This document shows positions 59,239-64,000 of a DNA stretch of 64,000 nucleotides, one piece after another. Position numbers and translations under genes: made by a program. Source of the stretch: Stenotrophomonas maltophilia R551-3 (GTDB taxonomy: Bacteria > Pseudomonadota > Gammaproteobacteria > Xanthomonadales > Xanthomonadaceae). The DNA is taken from positions 3,028,501-3,092,500 of the forward strand of contig NC_011071.1 in the NCBI RefSeq assembly GCF_000020665.1, written 5' to 3'. The notes beneath the pieces are model-generated. The model searched no databases. It saw only the letters and a program-made list of their open reading frames with translations, and had not been told where the DNA came from. Position 1 is the first letter of the stretch. Every line of letters starts with the position of its first letter.

Positions 59239-60294
59239 ATGCAAACCCTCAAAGGCCCCAGCCTGCATCTGGCGCAGTTCGCTGGCGACCAGGCGCCGTT
59301 CGACAGCCTGTCCGGCATCACCGCCTGGGCGGCCGGTCATGGTTTCAAGGCCCTGCAGATTCCGGCATGGGACGCGCGCCTGTTCGACCTGGCCACCGCC
59401 GCTGACAGCCAGGACTACTGCGATGACCTGCGTGGCACCCTGGCCGAGCATGGCCTGCAGGTCAGCGAGCTGACCACCCACATCCTGGGCCAGCTGGTGG
59501 CGGTGCATCCGGCATACGATGAGCTGTGCGATGGTTTCGCACCGGAAGCACTGCGCGGCAACCCGCAGGCACGCAGCGAATGGGCACAGCAGCAGCTGCA
59601 TCTGGCCGCCCGCGCCTCGCGCCGGCTCGGCCTGCAGGACATGGGCACCTTCTCCGGCTCGTTCGCCTGGCCCTACCTGTTCCCCTTCCCGCAGCGTCCG
59701 CCGGGCCTGATCGATGCCGCGTTCGATGAGCTGGCACGCCGCTGGCGGCCGATCCTCGATACCTGCGAGGACAACGGCATCAACCTCTGCTACGAGATTC
59801 ATCCCAGCGAAGACCTGCACGATGGCACCAGCTTCGAGCGCTTCTTCGAGCGTGTCGGCCAGCATGAACGCTGCCGCATCCTGTTCGATCCCAGCCACTT
59901 CGTGCTGCAGCAGCTGGACTACCTGCAGTATCTGGACATCTACCATCCGCTGATTCGCATGTTCCATGTCAAGGACGCGGAGTTCCGCCCCAGCGGCCGC
60001 CAGGGCATCTACGGCGGTTACGCCGACTGGACCGAGCGGGCGGGCCGTTTCCGCTCGCTGGGCGATGGCCAGGTCGACTTCAAGTCGATCTTCTCCAAGC
60101 TGGCCCAGTACGACTACCAGGGTTGGGCAACGCTGGAATGGGAGTGCTGCCTGAAGGACCAGGAAGCCGGTGCACGCGAAGGTGCCGCTTTCATCCGCGA
60201 CCACATTATTCCGGTCACCGACAAGATCTTCGACGATTTCGCCGGCGCGCCGATCAGCACCGCACAGATGCAGCAGATGCTCGGCATCGCCTGA
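59239..60294 (+). CDS. Sugar phosphate isomerase/epimerase-like TIM barrel
   Basis: A 351-residue xylose-isomerase-like (AP_endonuc_2) barrel. Metal ligands are suggested by CYEIHPSEDLHDG, LFDPSHFVLQQ, MFHVKDAEF and the C-terminal ATLEWECC glutamate. Such enzymes isomerise or epimerise sugars, 3-keto sugars or inositols. It has GGAG seven bases upstream and is first in an operon with two alpha/beta hydrolases. The substrate is not known. Confidence 0.85.
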   Translation: MQTLKGPSLHLAQFAGDQAPFDSLSGITAWAAGHGFKALQIPAWDARLFDLATAADSQDYCDDLRGTLAEHGLQVSELTTHILGQLVAVHPAYDELCDGFAPEALRGNPQARSEWAQQQLHLAARASRRLGLQDMGTFSGSFAWPYLFPFPQRPPGLIDAAFDELARRWRPILDTCEDNGINLCYEIHPSEDLHDGTSFERFFERVGQHERCRILFDPSHFVLQQLDYLQYLDIYHPLIRMFHVKDAEFRPSGRQGIYGGYADWTERAGRFRSLGDGQVDFKSIFSKLAQYDYQGWATLEWECCLKDQEAGAREGAAFIRDHIIPVTDKIFDDFAGAPISTAQMQQMLGIA

Positions 60295-60314
60295 GCCCCA
60301 ACGGAGCAACCCCC

Positions 60315-61208
60315 ATGAACACCCTTTCTTCCGCTGGCGCTGCCGGCGACGCTTCGCTGCGCCACCACTACCTGCGCATCGATGGCCAGCGCGTGCATTG
60401 CGTGTCGGCAGGCAGCGGCCAGCCCGTGCTGCTGATCCCTGGCTGGCCGCAGACCTGGTATGCCTGGCGCCATGTGCTGCATGCGCTGGCAGCCGCCGGT
60501 TTCGAGGCCATCGCGGTCGATCCGCCAGGCATTGGAGAATCCGATCGCCCCGTACATGGCTACGACACAGGCAGTGCCGCCGCAGTGCTGCACCAGACCA
60601 TGCAGGCGCTGGGTCACGAACGCTACCAGGTGGTCGGCCACGACATCGGCATGTGGATCGCCTATGCGCTGGCCAGCGACCAACCGCAGGCCGTGCAGCA
60701 GCTGGCCGTCACCGAAGCGGTCATCCCCGGGCTGGCGCCGGAGCCGGGCATCTTCGCTGCGCCGGCCGACAACATCTTCCTCTGGCACTTCATGTTCAAC
60801 CAGGTGGCCGACCTGCCGGAAGCATTGATCACCGGACGCGAGCGCGCCTATCTGGAATTCATGTTCGACCGCTGGTCGTACCGCCGTGATGCCGTCGCCG
60901 CCGATACCTACATTGCCGCCTACAGTCGGCCCGGTGCACTGCGCGCCGGCTTCGCCTGGTACCGAGCGATTCCGGAAACGATCCGCCAGAACAAGCTGCG
61001 TGCGCAACGCCGGCTCGCAATGCCGGTGCTGGCGATCGGCGCCGAGCATGCCACCGCCGACGCACCGATGCTGACCCTGCGACCACACGCCGATGACCTG
61101 CGCGGCAGCATCGTGCCGGGCTGCGGCCACTTCATCATGGAGGAAGCACCGCAGGCGTTCCTGGAACAGCTGCTGCCATTCCTGCGGGAGGCGCGTCATG
61201 CCGCTTGA
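60315..61208 (+). CDS. Cif-like epoxide hydrolase (alpha/beta hydrolase)
   Basis: A 297-residue hydrolase. The nucleophile is Asp110 in VVGHDIGMW, so it is an epoxide-hydrolase/dehalogenase type, not an esterase. Glu134, His158 (LWHFMF), Tyr216 (FAWYRA) and His272 (PGCGHFIMEE) match the catalytic set of P. aeruginosa Cif (Asp129, Glu153, His177, Tyr239, His297, from memory). IPGWPQTWYAW parallels the Cif oxyanion region. There is no signal peptide, unlike Cif. It overlaps the next gene by 11 bases. Confidence 0.88.
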   Translation: MNTLSSAGAAGDASLRHHYLRIDGQRVHCVSAGSGQPVLLIPGWPQTWYAWRHVLHALAAAGFEAIAVDPPGIGESDRPVHGYDTGSAAAVLHQTMQALGHERYQVVGHDIGMWIAYALASDQPQAVQQLAVTEAVIPGLAPEPGIFAAPADNIFLWHFMFNQVADLPEALITGRERAYLEFMFDRWSYRRDAVAADTYIAAYSRPGALRAGFAWYRAIPETIRQNKLRAQRRLAMPVLAIGAEHATADAPMLTLRPHADDLRGSIVPGCGHFIMEEAPQAFLEQLLPFLREARHAA

Positions 61209-62124
61209 ACCCGCACTGCAGCAGTTCGTCGATGCAGTCGCGGCCCATCCGCTGCCGGAGGACCTGCGCGAACTGCGTGCGATCAGCGAGACCGCGCTGC
61301 CGCAACTGCAGGGTGCACCGCAACCGGTCGCACACGTGATCGAGCACAGCGTGGTCGCACGTGACGGACAGGTGCTGGAAGTGCGCCTGTATACCCCGGA
61401 CGGGCTACCCGACGGACCGGCGCCGGCCCTGTTGTTCGCGCATGGCGGCGGCTGGTTCCAGTGTTCGCTGGCGGTCTATGACGGTCCTTGCCGTGCGCTG
61501 GCCAATGCCAGCGGCTGCGTCGTGGTGGCGGTCGGCTACCGGCTGGCCCCGGAGCATCCGTTCCCGGTGCCGCTGCATGATGTCGCAGACGCCTGGCAGT
61601 GGCTGCAGATCAACGCCGCAGGCCTGGGCCTGGACCCGCAACGACTGGCGATCGGGGGCGACAGTGCCGGTGGCAATCTCGCTGCCGCCTGCTGCCTGAT
61701 GCTGCGTGATCTCGGCCTGCCGCAGCCGCGCCACCAGCTGCTGCTGTACCCCGCGCTGGATGCCGGCATGGGCAGCGACTCCTACCGTGAGTACGCCAGC
61801 GGCTACTACCTCAGCGCCGAATTGATGCAGCGCTGCTGGCAGGCCTATCTGGGTGACACGTATCCGCTGCCCACACTCGCCTCGCCGGCCCACGCAACGG
61901 ACCTGTCTGGCCTGGCACCGGCTTCCGTGCTCAGCTGCGAGCACGACCCGCTGCGTGATGAGGCCGAGCACTACGCGGCGCGCCTGCAGTCTGCGAACGT
62001 GGCGTGCACGCTGGAGCGGCTGCCTGGGATGATCCATGCCTGCATCCATCTGCATGGAATAGCGGCCTCCACGGACGTGGCGGTACAGCGCGCGGGGCCC
62101 CGGCTGCGTCAGGCACTGGCCTGA
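61198..62124 (+). CDS. Alpha/beta hydrolase, HSL-type esterase
   Basis: A 308-residue hydrolase of the hormone-sensitive-lipase group. The oxyanion motif is HGGGW, the nucleophile elbow GGDSAGG, the acid lies in CEHDPLRDE and the histidine in [23 protein letters not shown] is characteristic. It is the last gene of the isomerase-hydrolase operon and overlaps the epoxide hydrolase. It is likely cytoplasmic and cleaves short acyl esters. Confidence 0.92.
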   Translation: MPLEPALQQFVDAVAAHPLPEDLRELRAISETALPQLQGAPQPVAHVIEHSVVARDGQVLEVRLYTPDGLPDGPAPALLFAHGGGWFQCSLAVYDGPCRALANASGCVVVAVGYRLAPEHPFPVPLHDVADAWQWLQINAAGLGLDPQRLAIGGDSAGGNLAAACCLMLRDLGLPQPRHQLLLYPALDAGMGSDSYREYASGYYLSAELMQRCWQAYLGDTYPLPTLASPAHATDLSGLAPASVLSCEHDPLRDEAEHYAARLQSANVACTLERLPGMIHACIHLHGIAASTDVAVQRAGPRLRQALA

Positions 62125-62171
62125 ACAGGTGGGCCAGTGGCGGGGCCTAACACCGCCACCCTGCCCTCCGC

Positions 62172-62200
62172 TTGGCAAGCCCCACAGGCAGCGCTACACT
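62172..62200 (+). promoter_or_regulatory. tRNA-Ala promoter
   Basis: TTGGCA (62172-62177), 17-bp spacer, TACACT (62195-62200), placing the start about seven bases before the tRNA. Confidence 0.65.
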
Positions 62201-62213
62201 GAAAGCCTGCCGT

Positions 62214-62289
<76 letters not shown>

Positions 62290-62300
62290 CTATTCGGAAG

Positions 62301-62336
62301 AACCCGCAGATCCTGGTGATCTGCGGGTTTTTTCTT
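62301..62336 (+). terminator. tRNA-Ala terminator
   Basis: A 12-bp stem, AACCCGCAGATC-CTGGT... GATCTGCGGGTT, then a T-run. Confidence 0.92.
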
Positions 62337-62350
62337 TCCTGCATCCCGGT

Positions 62351-62524
62351 TCAGGCCGGCTCCTCGCCGCCGTCCTTGCGCTGCGGGCTGCGCGAGTGCG
62401 CATCGCGCAGCTGTTGATCGCGCTGCCCCGGCCGCTGCTTGGTCACGTCGTCCTGCTTCCTGTCCTGGCGGCTTTCCTGCACGCCCTGCTTCGGGTCGCC
62501 GTGATCTTTATCGTGCTCGCTCAT
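62351..62524 (-). CDS. Small hydrophilic hypothetical protein
   Basis: A 57-residue protein ([19 protein letters not shown]...) that is almost entirely charged and Gln-rich, probably disordered. GGGAG lies six bases before the ATG, which supports translation. I know no function; such proteins are often stress-related, but nothing here shows that. Confidence 0.6.
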   Translation of the reverse strand: MSEHDKDHGDPKQGVQESRQDRKQDDVTKQRPGQRDQQLRDAHSRSPQRKDGGEEPA

Positions 62525-62666
62525 CGAAAACTCCCTCGTCGGCAGAGGCCGACGCTGCCTCCACGCTAGAGCGCATCGGGTAAGTCGAAGGTCAGCCCGG
62601 TGCGAACGCTGTGTGCAGCCCGCGGCTTGCAGCCATCGGCAAGGTGCATCCAGAATCCGACGCACT

Positions 62667-63170
62667 ATGCATATCGGGTGCACCATGCCCTCTTCTGCCC
62701 AGCACGCAGCACACGCCGTGCCGATGATCTTCGATGCGACCGACGGCAGCCTCCGGCTCGGCAATATGTCGGCCTTGATCTGCCCCACCCTCTCACTGGA
62801 TGAAGCGCGCATCGCCTTTGCCGCCTTGGCAAGTGGGGAGCGTGATGTCGGCACCGGCTATCGCTGGTTGAGCCTGCACCGGCTCAGCCTGGGCGGTGCG
62901 CCCGCTGGCATCAGCCTGTGCTTCCACGGGCAACAGCTCGACATGGTGACGATGGGCGTCAGTCTGCCTGGTGCGACGTTGGAAGACGGCTGGCCGACCC
63001 AGGTGGCGATCGACGCCGAGGTCGCCTTCATGCGCCGCACGCTGGGCGCGGCGTTGGGTCGCAAGCTGAGCGGCGGCCACGCCCGGTTCGACTGGGGCGA
63101 AGCCTGGGCCCGTTTCGATCCGAAAGGCTTCATGGCCAGCAGCGGCATTCGCTACTCACCACGCACGTAA
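62667..63170 (+). CDS. Conserved-looking hypothetical protein
   Basis: A 167-residue protein, or 161 if the ATG at 62685 is used. It is cytoplasmic-looking with mixed alpha/beta composition; notable segments are LSLGGAPAGISLCFHGQQLDMV and RFDWGEAWARFDPKGFMASSGIRY. I do not recognise the family. It is convergent with the SDR gene, six bases apart. Confidence 0.6.
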   Translation: MHIGCTMPSSAQHAAHAVPMIFDATDGSLRLGNMSALICPTLSLDEARIAFAALASGERDVGTGYRWLSLHRLSLGGAPAGISLCFHGQQLDMVTMGVSLPGATLEDGWPTQVAIDAEVAFMRRTLGAALGRKLSGGHARFDWGEAWARFDPKGFMASSGIRYSPRT

Positions 63171-63176
63171 CCGCGC

Positions 63177-63938
63177 TCAGGTACGGGTGATCGACACGCC
63201 ACCCTCCACGCGCATCGCGGTACCGGTGACGAAACTGCTTTCATCGCTGGCCAGGAAAAGCGCCGCGTTGGCGATCTCCTCCGGCTCGGCCATGCGCTTG
63301 AGTGCGTGCAGCGAGCGCACGAAATCACGCGCATCGCCCGTAGGCGCCGCCTGCCGCCCCATCTCGGTATCGGTGCCACCGGGCAGCAGCACGTTGCTAC
63401 GCACGCCACGCGCCCCGTATTCGGCGGCGATCACCTGGCTCAGGCCGATCAGCCCGGCCTTGCTCGACGCATAGGCCGCCATGCCCGGGAAGCCCACGGT
63501 GTGGCCGACGAAGGTGCCAACGAACACCAGCGAGCCGCCGCCGCGCGCCAGCAGTGCCGGCAACTGCGCGCGTGCCGCATGGAAGGCGGCATCCAGATTG
63601 GTCGCCATCACTTCGCGCCAGGCGTTCACCGGGAACTCCGCGGCCGGCACACCGGGCCCGAGCATGCCGGCATTGTTGAGTGCGATGTCCAGACCGCCGA
63701 ATGACTGCTGGGCCAGATCGACCAGCGCCTGCGCCGTGCCCGGATCAGCCACATCCGCCGCATGCACCACCACCTCGCCACCAGCGGCGCGGATCTGTTC
63801 GGCCAGTCCCTGCAGCGGCTCCGGCCGCCGTGCGTTGAGCACCAGCTTTGCTCCTTCGGCAGCGAAGCGCAGCGCGCTGGCGCGACCGATGCCGGCACTG
63901 GCACCGGTGATGAGAGCGATCTTGTTGTTCAGGCGCAT
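63177..63938 (-). CDS. Short-chain dehydrogenase/reductase
   Basis: A 253-residue classical SDR. The cofactor motif GASAGIG, NNAGMLGPG and the catalytic YASSKAG with an upstream serine/threonine region (VFVGTFVGHT) are present. NARRPEP after the second strand suggests NADP(H) preference. The C-terminus FVTGTAMRVEGGVS is typical. The substrate is not predictable. Confidence 0.9.
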   Translation of the reverse strand: MRLNNKIALITGASAGIGRASALRFAAEGAKLVLNARRPEPLQGLAEQIRAAGGEVVVHAADVADPGTAQALVDLAQQSFGGLDIALNNAGMLGPGVPAAEFPVNAWREVMATNLDAAFHAARAQLPALLARGGGSLVFVGTFVGHTVGFPGMAAYASSKAGLIGLSQVIAAEYGARGVRSNVLLPGGTDTEMGRQAAPTGDARDFVRSLHALKRMAEPEEIANAALFLASDESSFVTGTAMRVEGGVSITRT

Positions 63939-64000
63939 GGTCGTGGTACCGGTTGTGAAGTGGCCGCCACGATGCCGTGCCTTCGGCCCGCCAACACTCC

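Overview
The window is a high-GC gammaproteobacterial chromosome segment that reads as Stenotrophomonas (S. maltophilia complex) or a very close Xanthomonadaceae relative. Three things point there. The arginine cluster uses the N-acetylcitrulline route, with an acetylornithine carbamoyltransferase carrying E92 and K302. An N-acetylglutamate synthase/kinase fusion is present. Many intergenic hairpins begin with GTAG, like the SMAG-type REP elements of S. maltophilia. The gene content is mostly core housekeeping. I see no insertion sequence, prophage, integrase or CRISPR array.

Layout. 0.2-1.4 kb: MFS permease. 1.7-7.4 kb: pgaABCD, making and exporting poly-N-acetylglucosamine, with a perfect CRP/Clp-type box in front. 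7.4-17.9 kb, all on the minus strand: argF'-argG-argE'-argAB-GNAT-argC-argH-yciI-proB-proA, tightly packed. 18.2-26.4 kb: a secreted protein, cysS, sufE, an MFS protein, a DksA with a histone-H1-like tail, yidD, pyrC and an M23 peptidase. 26.5-30.7 kb (minus): mtaD-ubiG-gph/mupP-squalene/phytoene synthase-like, and efp. 30.8-36.7 kb: epmB, a periplasmic PhnD-like binding protein coupled to a GGDEF/EAL enzyme, trmJ and suhB. 37-42.3 kb: htpX, gluQ, phbB-phaR, gumN/traB-like and a DUF1684 lipoprotein. 42.3-50.5 kb: mutL-amiC-tsaE-nnr (minus), with divergent queG then xseA, the classical queG/nnr/tsaE/ami/mutL neighbourhood. 51-56 kb: M48 protease, SUMF1-domain lipoprotein, rnd and a secreted hypothetical. 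56-62.1 kb: an accessory catabolic locus with a TonB receptor, a TetR regulator, a TIM-barrel isomerase, a Cif-like epoxide hydrolase and an HSL-type esterase. 62.2-64 kb: tRNA-Ala(CGC), two small proteins and an SDR.

The most unusual material is intergenic. A two-hairpin module enclosed in a 26-27 bp outer stem occurs three times, at 22301-22406, 50568-50671 and 50842-50943. The stems differ between copies but stay paired, while the loops are conserved. Two copies sit in opposite orientation inside a 536-bp palindromic region bounded by a perfect 39-bp inverted repeat, between the convergent xseA and M48 genes. A perfect 66-bp palindrome lies between epmB and the GGDEF/EAL gene, and an ~80-nt hairpin follows suhB.

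Regulatory sites readable in the sequence are the Clp-type box before pgaA, two 12-bp palindromes two helical turns apart before phaR, and a sigma70-like promoter overlapped by a 16-bp operator between tetR and the isomerase-hydrolase operon.
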